DNA of 64,000 nucleotides from UBA11704 sp964491805 (GTDB taxonomy: Bacteria; Patescibacteriota; Minisyncoccia; Phycocordibacterales; UBA5272), in the NCBI GenBank assembly GCA_964491805.1, contig CAZBGU010000001.1:62001-126000 (forward strand), given 5' to 3'. Every line of letters begins with the position of its first letter. Position 1 is the first letter of the stretch. Both the position numbers and the translations under genes were made by a program. Positions 22,942-30,567 of this stretch are shown here, piece by piece. The notes under the pieces were generated by a model. The model had not been told where the DNA came from, made no database searches, and saw nothing but the letters and a program-made list of their open reading frames with translations.

Positions 22942-23787
22942 ATGACTGTTAACGAAAAAACTGTACCCAATGATTTCGTACACCTTTTCCAGGACCCACT
23001 TTTTTTACGGACTGTTTTTTCTTCAAAACACCATCAGATACTTACAGATACGGCGTGCAAGGGGGTGCGGTATTCTATTGGATCATTTGCGACAGAGTAC
23101 TATACCGGTGATATCGAGCCAGAGCTTGTTCCGTACAAAGGTTTGCGACTTATCATTTGGCATAGAGTGATACGAGATAGTATTCCACCCGGATGGAAAC
23201 AATTTCCTTTTGAAAGCAACAGGATGGTGTACTCGTGTGTAGATATACGTGACAGAGATACATTTTATCTGCGATGGAAGAAGACGTTTCGTTACTATAA
23301 TAATTGTATAGTAAAAAATAACGAGTATCGTGTAGAAGAAGCTACTAGTAGTGATTATCACGCGCTATATACAGTTCACGCACGAGAAATTCTCAGCGAT
23401 GACATGATTCGAGTGCATGTATTGTTGCATGGACGACATGAAAGGCTATCGCGTGGTTGCTTGAGGTTCTTGGTGCTGCGGTGTATTGCTACAGGAGATG
23501 TGGTCGCCGGTATATCGACGATAGATTCAATGATAACGAAACAGTCCTACTATATATCGGCATTTACACGTAAAGATATAGCTCCTCCTTTTGCTGGTTT
23601 CTGGCTTTGTAAAACGTGGATGGATAGGAGTAGTGATGCAGGGATACAGTATGCTAATTTGGGGACAGTATGGACACACGGACAACCAAAAGCATGGAAA
23701 GGTTTTAGTGACTTTAAGATGAAGTTTAATCCGTTCTTTATTGTTTTAAAGCGAGAACTGTATCGATTCACCTTTTCTTTGCGATAG
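22942..23787 (+). CDS. GNAT/FemAB-like acyltransferase-fold protein (tentative)
   Basis: 281 residues with no signal or membrane span. The C-terminal half has the pattern of an N-acyltransferase fold: YRVEEATSSDYHALYTVHAR near residue 133, RFLVLRCIATGDVVAGISTI near 177, and YYISAFTRKDIAPPFAGFWL near 205. NLGTVWTHGQPKAWKGFSDF and KMKFNPF follow near 242. The last part is typical of FemAB-type or GNAT proteins that position a large substrate. Such proteins can add amino acids to peptidoglycan precursors, but no substrate can be assigned. The promoter box is 8 nt upstream of the ATG. It lies just before tRNA-Trp. Confidence 0.5.
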   Translation: MTVNEKTVPNDFVHLFQDPLFLRTVFSSKHHQILTDTACKGVRYSIGSFATEYYTGDIEPELVPYKGLRLIIWHRVIRDSIPPGWKQFPFESNRMVYSCVDIRDRDTFYLRWKKTFRYYNNCIVKNNEYRVEEATSSDYHALYTVHAREILSDDMIRVHVLLHGRHERLSRGCLRFLVLRCIATGDVVAGISTIDSMITKQSYYISAFTRKDIAPPFAGFWLCKTWMDRSSDAGIQYANLGTVWTHGQPKAWKGFSDFKMKFNPFFIVLKRELYRFTFSLR

Positions 23788-23889
23788 TGTATATTTTTTG
23801 GTATGATGACGAGGCAATGTCGGACTCCAGCTGACATTGCGCTCGGGAAGAGGGAAAGGAGGATAGCAGCCACTCCCCGAGCTTCCTTT

Positions 23890-23963
23890 GGGCCTATAGT
23901 TTAGTGGCAGAACAACGGCCTCCAAATCCGTTGGTCGAGGTTCGATTCCTCGTGGGCCCGCCA
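23890..23963 (+). tRNA. trnW: tRNA-Trp (CCA anticodon)
   Basis: A cloverleaf can be drawn: acceptor GGGCCTA/TGGGCCC, D arm GTTTAGTGGCAGAAC, anticodon loop CTCCAAA with anticodon CCA, T arm CGAGG-TTCGATT-CCTCG, and an encoded 3' CCA. The bottom anticodon-stem pair is a C-T mismatch, which is tolerable. The last 21 bases are repeated at 38061-38081, marking this gene as the integration site of the island. Confidence 0.93.
23943..23963 (+). repeat. attL-like direct repeat (tRNA-Trp 3' end)
   Basis: 21 bp starting CGATTCCTCG and ending GGGCCCGCCA, identical to 38061-38081. It covers the T arm, acceptor strand and CCA of tRNA-Trp. Confidence 0.9.
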
Positions 23964-24014
23964 ACTCGTTTAGGTTCTAGTGCTCGATGAGCTTAGAAAA
24001 CTAAACGAAGAAAG

Positions 24015-24053
24015 AAAACATAAAATCACTCGAAAAGAGTGATTTTATGTTTT
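24015..24053 (+). terminator. Terminator at the left island end
   Basis: A 17-bp perfect stem (24015-24031 with 24037-24053) has a GAAAA loop and T-rich 3' arm. It is downstream of tRNA-Trp and upstream of hsdM. Confidence 0.85.
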
Positions 24054-24108
24054 TAAAAGTAGCTTTAGATTAAGCTCTAAAAATGTTAATATACAATATA
24101 TATAACAT

Positions 24109-25674
24109 ATGTCTAATGAGCAGAAAAAGATTCTAGAAAAGCAACTGTGGGGTGTAGCAAATGCACTTCGTGGAAAAATGAATGCTGACGAATATAAAAA
24201 CTATATTCTTGGTTTTATCTTCTATAAATATCTTTCTGAAAAACTTGAACTTTATGTAAACGAAAAGCTTCTTAAGAGTGACGGACTTACTTTTGCAGAG
24301 ATAAAAGAAAATTCAAAAGAACTAGAACATATTAAACAAGCTTGTATATCTCATCTCGGATTTTTCTTAAAACCAACAGAACTTTTCTCATATTTAGTAA
24401 AGAAAGGAAAAGGAGAGATAAAGAACGAAGGCACTTTTATAATTGAAGATCTTAAAAATGTTTTAAATGACATAGAAAGAACATCAGCAGGAACAGCTAG
24501 TGAAGATGATTTTAAAGGTTTGTTTGATGATATGGATTTAACTTCGACAAAGCTTGGTTCTCGTGAAAACGATAAGAATGAAGTCGTTGTAGAAGTGTTG
24601 TCACTTCTCAGTGGTATTGATTTTAAACTTGAAGACACAAAAAGTGATTTACTTGGTGATGCATATGAATATTTGATTGGAGAATTCGCAGCAGGAGCAG
24701 GAAAGAAAGGTGGAGAATTTTATACACCTGCACAAATCTCTCGATTACTTGCTCAAATTGTTTCAGTAGATAAAAAGAGGGTTAAGTCGGCGTATGATCC
24801 AACCTGCGGATCTGGTTCACTCCTTCTTCGTCTCGGTGAATTTACCGATGTTGTTAACTATTACGGACAAGAACTTAATCCTACAACATATAACCTTGCT
24901 CGCATGAATATGATTCTTCATGGTGTTAATTTTAGTAACTTTAAAATTCTTCAAGGTAATACTCTAACGGAAGATATGCATGGAGATTTGAAAGCAGAGG
25001 TTATTGTAGCAAATCCACCTTTTTCTTTAGAGTGGAAAAGTGAAAGCGATCCAGTGCTTGCACATGATGATAGATTTTCTCAGTATGGAAGATTAGCGCC
25101 TAAGAGTGCTGCGGATTATGCGTTTGTAACACACATGCTTCATCATTTGGCAGATAATGGAACAATGGCAATTGTATTACCGCATGGAGCGTTATTTCGT
25201 TCGGGAGCAGAGGGTCATATTAGAAAGCATATTATCGAGAAGCAGAATTATCTCGATGCTGTTATAGGACTTCCTTCAAATTTATTTTATGGAACGTCTA
25301 TCCCTGCAACTATTCTAGTGTTTAAAAAGTGCCGCAAAGACGATAAAAATATTTTGTTTATTGATGCTTCAAAAGAGTTTGAAAAGGGGAAAAATCAAAA
25401 TATTTTGACCAAGGAAAATCTCGAAAAAGTTTTTGAAGTTTACAAGGAAAGGAAAGAGATAGAAAAGTACTCACATATAGCAACGTTAGATGAGGTCAGA
25501 GAAAATGACTACAATTTAAATATTCCTCGCTATGTGGATACATTTGAAGATGAAGCAGAAATAAATATAGAAGAAATATCTAAAAAATTAAAAGATCTAC
25601 ACAAAGATGAAATTGGTCTTTTGGAAAAAATAGCAGAGTTTTGCAATGAGTTAAAGATTGGTAAACCTTTTTAA
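24109..25674 (+). CDS. hsdM: Type I restriction-modification methyltransferase subunit HsdM
   Basis: 521 residues. N-terminal HsdM_N helical domain (LEKQLWGVANALRGKMNADE then YKNYILGFIFYKYLS), followed by an N6-adenine methyltransferase core. Motif I is DPTCGSGSLLL near residue 229 and the catalytic motif IV is NPPF in VIVANPPFSLEW near 305. A C-terminal helical tail contacts HsdS. Together with HsdS it methylates adenine in a bipartite target and gives host DNA protection. It is the first gene of a plus-strand operon; hsdS begins one base after its stop. TACAAT/TATATA-rich sequence lies just upstream of the ATG. Confidence 0.96.
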   Translation: MSNEQKKILEKQLWGVANALRGKMNADEYKNYILGFIFYKYLSEKLELYVNEKLLKSDGLTFAEIKENSKELEHIKQACISHLGFFLKPTELFSYLVKKGKGEIKNEGTFIIEDLKNVLNDIERTSAGTASEDDFKGLFDDMDLTSTKLGSRENDKNEVVVEVLSLLSGIDFKLEDTKSDLLGDAYEYLIGEFAAGAGKKGGEFYTPAQISRLLAQIVSVDKKRVKSAYDPTCGSGSLLLRLGEFTDVVNYYGQELNPTTYNLARMNMILHGVNFSNFKILQGNTLTEDMHGDLKAEVIVANPPFSLEWKSESDPVLAHDDRFSQYGRLAPKSAADYAFVTHMLHHLADNGTMAIVLPHGALFRSGAEGHIRKHIIEKQNYLDAVIGLPSNLFYGTSIPATILVFKKCRKDDKNILFIDASKEFEKGKNQNILTKENLEKVFEVYKERKEIEKYSHIATLDEVRENDYNLNIPRYVDTFEDEAEINIEEISKKLKDLHKDEIGLLEKIAEFCNELKIGKPF

Positions 25675-25675
25675 A

Positions 25676-26917
25676 ATGCTGACAAAAAACTTACAAGAAA
25701 ATAAAACAAGTCCAGTTTTAAGATTTAAGAATTTTGAAGATGCATGGGAAGAAAAGAGCTATGGAGATGTATTTTCATTTTACACCACTAATTCTTATTC
25801 ACGTGATGATCTCAACTATATTTCAGGAGAAGTAAAAAATATTCATTACGGAGATATACATACAAAATTTAAAACATTGTTCAACATAAGAAAAGAAAAT
25901 GTTCCTTTTATAAATAAAGAAATTTTACTTAGTAAAATTAGTATAGATAATTACTGTCAAGTTGGTGATTTAGTTATAGCTGATGCTTCAGAGGATTATG
26001 ATGACATAGGAAAGTCCATTGAAATTATAAATCTTGATAATCAGAAAGTGCTCGCAGGGTTACACACTTTTCTAGCAAGACCTCAGCCTAATAAAACCTT
26101 TCTCGGCTTCAGTGGTTATTTAATGCAATCGAGAAGAGTAAGATTACAGATTATGAAGATTGCTCAAGGTACTAAAGTTTTTGGTTTGTCTACTACTAGA
26201 CTTTCTAAAGTAAAACTAAGTATCCCTCAATTGAATGAGCAACAAAAGATTGCAGAGTTTTTGTGTGGGGTTGATGAGTGGATTGAGAATTTGAAAGAAC
26301 AAAAAGAAAATCTCGAATTATATAAAAAAGTTTTACTACAAAAAGTTCTTTCACAAGAAGTTCGTTTCAAAAATAATAAAGGTGAATATTTTTCTGAATG
26401 GGTTGATAAAAAGGTCGGGGATATTTTTGAGATTACTCGCGGGTATGTGTTAGCAGTTAAAAATATGAATAACTTTTCTTCTGAGAAATACAAATACCCG
26501 ACGTATTCTTCACAGACAAAAAATAACGGATTGATTGGGTATTATGATCAATTTTTATACGAAGATGCTATTACTTGGACAACAGACGGTGCAAATGCAG
26601 GAGATGTAAATTTTAGAAAAGGAAAGTTTTATTGTACAAATGTATGTGGAGTTTTAGTTAGTAAGGAAGGTTACGCTAACAGGTTTACTGCAGAATTGCT
26701 TAATTCGGTCACCAAGAGATATGTTTCCTATGTAGGTAATCCGAAGTTAATGAATAATGTAATGGCGCAAATAAAAGTAAAATTTCCTTCAGTTACAGAA
26801 CAGGAAAAAATTGCAGATTTTTTAACTTCAATTGATAAGGTAATAGAATCAAAACAACAGCAGATTTTTAAAGCTGAAGAATGGAAGAAAGGGTTGATGC
26901 AAGTGTTATTTGTATAA
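25676..26917 (+). CDS. hsdS: Type I restriction-modification specificity subunit HsdS
   Basis: 413 residues with the usual two target-recognition domains, each followed by a conserved helix. TRD1 covers about residues 10-185 and ends in the half-repeat IPQLNEQQKIAEFLCGVDEW followed by a helix (NLKEQKENLELYKKVLLQKV). TRD2 covers about 230-375 and ends in FPSVTEQEKIADFLTSIDKV with a second helix (ESKQQQIFKAEEWKKGLMQV). This symmetry gives a split DNA target; the sequence recognised cannot be read from the protein. The start ATG 25676 is one base after the hsdM stop. A reverse transcriptase gene follows after 4 bp. Confidence 0.95.
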   Translation: MLTKNLQENKTSPVLRFKNFEDAWEEKSYGDVFSFYTTNSYSRDDLNYISGEVKNIHYGDIHTKFKTLFNIRKENVPFINKEILLSKISIDNYCQVGDLVIADASEDYDDIGKSIEIINLDNQKVLAGLHTFLARPQPNKTFLGFSGYLMQSRRVRLQIMKIAQGTKVFGLSTTRLSKVKLSIPQLNEQQKIAEFLCGVDEWIENLKEQKENLELYKKVLLQKVLSQEVRFKNNKGEYFSEWVDKKVGDIFEITRGYVLAVKNMNNFSSEKYKYPTYSSQTKNNGLIGYYDQFLYEDAITWTTDGANAGDVNFRKGKFYCTNVCGVLVSKEGYANRFTAELLNSVTKRYVSYVGNPKLMNNVMAQIKVKFPSVTEQEKIADFLTSIDKVIESKQQQIFKAEEWKKGLMQVLFV

Positions 26918-26921
26918 AATT

Positions 26922-28427
26922 ATGAGTAACGTTTTATCATTATCAAATAAGGATGCTAAAACTTTTTTCTTAAAAAAAGAAAGTTATTGTAATTTCGATA
27001 TTCCTGATTATTTTGATTTTGGTCAACTCTTAAAAGATGTGTCTGCTCATATTGGTGATAATAATATTGAAAGCTTTTACGTTTCTGATAGAGATAAACA
27101 TCCGCAGCATTTAATAAATGTTAATTATAAACTAATAACAAACAAAGATGGTAAGTATGCTTGGCGACCTTTTCAACTTATCCACCCAGTTCTTTATGTT
27201 TCTCTCGTATCAGTAATTACTGATAAAAGTAATTGGAAAATCATTAAGGATAGATTGGATGTTTTAATGAAAAGTAGCCGTAATATCGAATGTACAAGCA
27301 TGCCAGTTGTTTCTACTTATTTTAAGAAAGACAAAGCTGAACAAATTATTAATTGGTCAAACGAAGTTGAGAAAAAATCAATTATAAATAGTTTAGATTA
27401 TGAATATGTTTTTCATACAGATATAGCTGATTGCTATAGCTCAATATATACCCATTCTATTCCGTGGGCTTTACATACTAAAGAGGTGGCAAAAAGATCT
27501 CGTGGTAATAACTTGTTAGGAAATAAGATTGATACTATTTTGAGGTCAATGTCTAATGGTCAAACAAATGGTATTCCACAAGGTAGTGTACTTATGGATT
27601 TTTTAGCTGAAATAATTTTATGTTATGTAGATAGTCTTCTTAGTGAAAAAATATCTGGTTTTAAAAAGACTGATTATAAGATTATTAGATATAGAGATGA
27701 CTATAGAATTTTTACAAATAATCCACAAATTGCTGAGAAGATTATTAAGGATTTAACAGATACGCTTAACGATCTTGGAATGAAAATAAACTCAGCAAAG
27801 ACAAATGGTATGAACAATGTAGTTCACTCCTCAATAAAGTCAGATAAATTATATTGGATAGAGAACGGAAATAAATACGTTGATTTACAAAATGAGCTTT
27901 ATGCTATTTCACTAGTTGCACAAAAATTTCCTAATTCTGGAACGGTCACCATATTGTTAAAAGATTTTCATGGCAAAGTAACAGCTTTGCCAAAAAAAGA
28001 TTTAAAAAATAATATAAAAGTATTAATAAGTATTATTACTGATATTGCCTATAAAAATCCAAGATCATACCCTGAAGCAACAGCAATTCTTAGTAAGTTA
28101 ATTGATTTTCTGCCAAAAAGTGAAAAAGCACCAATAATTAAAAAAATACTTAATAAGTTTAAAAAGTTACCAAACACAGGTATTATGCAACTTTGGTTGC
28201 AAAGAATTACTCTTAAACTTGGTAACGGTTATGAGTATTCAGAAAGTTTATGTAATAAAGTGGTTGATAATTCTGTTGTCATATGGAATTCCGATTGGCT
28301 TACTACAAAGTTGAAAAATAAATTGAACTCATATAGCTTAACTAATAAAAAAAGAATCGATGAGCTGAGTCCTGTAATAAGTGTTGAGGAGGTCTCTTTG
28401 TTTGACAAACAAGAACAATCACTTTAA
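26922..28427 (+). CDS. Reverse transcriptase, unknown-group/defence (DRT/Abi-like)
   Basis: 501 residues. The polymerase motifs are clear. Motif A is FHTDIADCYSSIYTHSIPWA (D167 metal ligand), motif B is NGIPQGSVLMDFLAEIIL near residue 215, and motif C is YRDDYRIF (Y257-R258-D259-D260), followed by GMKINSAKTN as motif D/E region. The THSIPWAL and YRDD signatures resemble the abortive-infection and defence RTs (AbiK/DRT, 'unknown group'), not group II intron or retron enzymes. No intron maturase domain is present. The C-terminal 200 residues are helical and Lys-rich, like the repeat domain of that class. It lies 4 bp after hsdS, so it is cotranscribed with the restriction genes. The exact DRT class is not assigned. 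Confidence 0.85.
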   Translation: MSNVLSLSNKDAKTFFLKKESYCNFDIPDYFDFGQLLKDVSAHIGDNNIESFYVSDRDKHPQHLINVNYKLITNKDGKYAWRPFQLIHPVLYVSLVSVITDKSNWKIIKDRLDVLMKSSRNIECTSMPVVSTYFKKDKAEQIINWSNEVEKKSIINSLDYEYVFHTDIADCYSSIYTHSIPWALHTKEVAKRSRGNNLLGNKIDTILRSMSNGQTNGIPQGSVLMDFLAEIILCYVDSLLSEKISGFKKTDYKIIRYRDDYRIFTNNPQIAEKIIKDLTDTLNDLGMKINSAKTNGMNNVVHSSIKSDKLYWIENGNKYVDLQNELYAISLVAQKFPNSGTVTILLKDFHGKVTALPKKDLKNNIKVLISIITDIAYKNPRSYPEATAILSKLIDFLPKSEKAPIIKKILNKFKKLPNTGIMQLWLQRITLKLGNGYEYSESLCNKVVDNSVVIWNSDWLTTKLKNKLNSYSLTNKKRIDELSPVISVEEVSLFDKQEQSL

Positions 28428-28552
28428 TTTGATAGAGAATTTGGTCTTTATGTTATATAAAGAAGAAGATCAGAAAGTGTGATAGAATCAAAATAATAAG
28501 CAAATATTCTTGGCTAGAGTAAGGTTAAAAAGAGCATTTGAATAAATAAAAC
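28428..28552 (+). other. Gap between RT and GHKL genes
   Basis: 125 bp of AT-rich sequence, the longest gap in an otherwise tightly packed operon. It holds TATAAA (about 28457) and TAGAAT (about 28484) boxes, so an internal promoter or a small RNA partner for the RT is possible. No gene was found. Confidence 0.4.
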
Positions 28553-30556
28553 ATGAGCCACATAAATGTAACGGGGGTAGTTAAGAATCACGGGGTAAGA
28601 AGTAATCTTTTTACTCCGTTGGTTGAAGCCGTGGTAAATTCAATTGACTCAATTGATGACAGGAAGATTGCTGATGGGAAGATCCGTGTATTATTTAGGC
28701 GAGATTCCAGACCTTCTTTATTTGAAGGAGTTGATCGATCAAAACCCGATGTGATTGGTATAGATATTATAGATAATGGTATAGGTTTTAATGAAGACAA
28801 CAGAAATTCATTCGACACTTTCTATAGTCCACAAAAACAATCACGCGGAGGAAAAGGGTTTGGTCGTTTTATGTATAAGAAATATTTTAATGATGTAAAA
28901 ATAGAATCTATTTTTAAAGAAGGAGGCTTATACAAAAAAAGAACTTTTAGTTTTGGTAATGAAGATGAGATTATTCGTAAGGGGTCTGAAAATGTGGAAG
29001 TTATTTCTTTGGGTGATAAAGAGGATATTAAAACCACTGTTTCTCTGATTGATTTAAGCATGAAAGGGTCTTACCCTAAAGAGCTTGAAACAATAGCAAA
29101 AACCCTTTTAGAAAAGATACTTGTTTATTTTATTACAGATGGTTACACACCACCTATCATTACTCTTGAGGACGAAGACGGAAAAAGTATTATATTAAAC
29201 AATCTCGCAAAGAATTCCCAAGAAATTGTTCCCTTAGAGGAGGTCTCTTTCGATTTGTTTAATCTTCAAGTTCAAGAAAAGTTTACTCTTAAAATATTTA
29301 AAGTATTTTCTCCAGGAAACCAAAATAGTAAAATTATCTTTACAGCAGATAAGAGAGAGGTTATAGACACATCTTTACATGACTATATTCCTGAATTTCA
29401 GGATGAGTTTTGTGAACAAACAGAGGGTAAAGATATCAAAAACAATTTTATTATTAAGGCGTACCTTTTAGGTTCTTATTTAGACAGAACAGTAACAGTA
29501 GAAAGAGAAAGTTTTTTGTTTGAAAAAGATAAAGAATTATTCCATCCATTCTCTCGTTGTGATATTGAAGAAAAATGTGTAAGTCTTATTGAGGAGAAAT
29601 TTTCAAATGAGTTAGGTAGCAGAAGAGAAAAGAAAATTCAAAAAGTAGACACCTTTTTAGAAGAACATCCTTGGTATAAAGATCTGAAACAGGATATAAA
29701 TTGGAATGAAATACCAATGAATCCAACAAATGAAGAGATTGATTCAGCTGTACATAAAATTAGTTACAAAAAAGAAAAGGTTGCAAAAATTGAGATAAGT
29801 AAAATCTTAAAAGACTTTGATAAAGACATACCTATAAAAATCGAGTCTGTTTTTTCCGCTATTAATACTATTAAAAAAAGTGAGCTAGCCCATTATATTT
29901 CTCTTAGAAGGGTTTTCTTAGATGTTTTTAAACGTGCTTTAAATATTGATGATGATAGCAAAAAACACGAAAAGGAAGAATTGTTACATAGTATAATTTT
30001 CCCAACAAAAAATGACTCCGATAGAGTTTCTTTTGATGAGCATAATCTTTGGATTTTAGATGAAAGATTAAACTTCGTTGAGTACTTAAGATCAGATATG
30101 CCTTTAAGTGAAGAAGTTAAACAAAGACCTGATATTCTTGCTTTTGATCATAGAATTGCTTTCAGAGGAGGAGATGAGCCTAGTAATCCAATTACAATTT
30201 TTGAATTTAAAAGACCAATGAGGGATGATTTTACCAATAAGTCTTCAGATGAAGATCCTTATGATCAGGTTGTTGGCTACGTTGAAGCAATAAGAGAGGG
30301 TAAATTTAAAACACCAGAAAATCGTCCAATCAATGTTGGAGAAAATACCCCTTATTATGCATATATAATCGCTGATAAAACTTCAAAAGTAGAAAAGTGG
30401 CTTGAGAAAAATGATTTTAAACCTTTGCCAGATAATCAAAAATGGTTTAAGTGGCACACTAAATATAATCTTTATGTTGAATTTATAAGTTGGGATCAGT
30501 TGCTAAAAGATGCTGAATTAAGAAACTCTATATTCTTTAACAAACTGGGTATTTAA
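28553..30556 (+). CDS. GHKL ATPase fused to a PD-(D/E)XK nuclease-like domain
   Basis: 667 residues. The N-terminal third has the GHKL (gyrase/Hsp90/histidine kinase/MutL) ATP-binding motifs: LVEAVVNSIDSI (E25, N29), IDIIDNGIGF (D74-x-G76-x-G78) and the lid RGGKGFGRFMYKKYF near residue 98. A helical middle follows. The C-terminal 150 residues contain a nuclease-like core, KQRPDILAFDHRIAF near 523 and ITIFEFKRPM near 546 (D...ExK pattern), then DQVVGYVEAIREGKF. This coupling of an ATP-driven switch and a nuclease is typical of defence effectors. It sits between the RT and hsdR, 12 bp before the latter. It is not a standard part of type I restriction systems. Confidence 0.75.
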   Translation: MSHINVTGVVKNHGVRSNLFTPLVEAVVNSIDSIDDRKIADGKIRVLFRRDSRPSLFEGVDRSKPDVIGIDIIDNGIGFNEDNRNSFDTFYSPQKQSRGGKGFGRFMYKKYFNDVKIESIFKEGGLYKKRTFSFGNEDEIIRKGSENVEVISLGDKEDIKTTVSLIDLSMKGSYPKELETIAKTLLEKILVYFITDGYTPPIITLEDEDGKSIILNNLAKNSQEIVPLEEVSFDLFNLQVQEKFTLKIFKVFSPGNQNSKIIFTADKREVIDTSLHDYIPEFQDEFCEQTEGKDIKNNFIIKAYLLGSYLDRTVTVERESFLFEKDKELFHPFSRCDIEEKCVSLIEEKFSNELGSRREKKIQKVDTFLEEHPWYKDLKQDINWNEIPMNPTNEEIDSAVHKISYKKEKVAKIEISKILKDFDKDIPIKIESVFSAINTIKKSELAHYISLRRVFLDVFKRALNIDDDSKKHEKEELLHSIIFPTKNDSDRVSFDEHNLWILDERLNFVEYLRSDMPLSEEVKQRPDILAFDHRIAFRGGDEPSNPITIFEFKRPMRDDFTNKSSDEDPYDQVVGYVEAIREGKFKTPENRPINVGENTPYYAYIIADKTSKVEKWLEKNDFKPLPDNQKWFKWHTKYNLYVEFISWDQLLKDAELRNSIFFNKLGI

Positions 30557-30567
30557 TTTAAAAAAAT

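Noticed and set aside
26922..28427. Group II intron or retron interpretation of the reverse transcriptase
   Set aside because: There is no maturase or HNH domain, no intron RNA ends, and the motif C is YRDD with the THSIPWAL motif A of defence-type RTs. No msr/msd-like hairpin is seen next to it.
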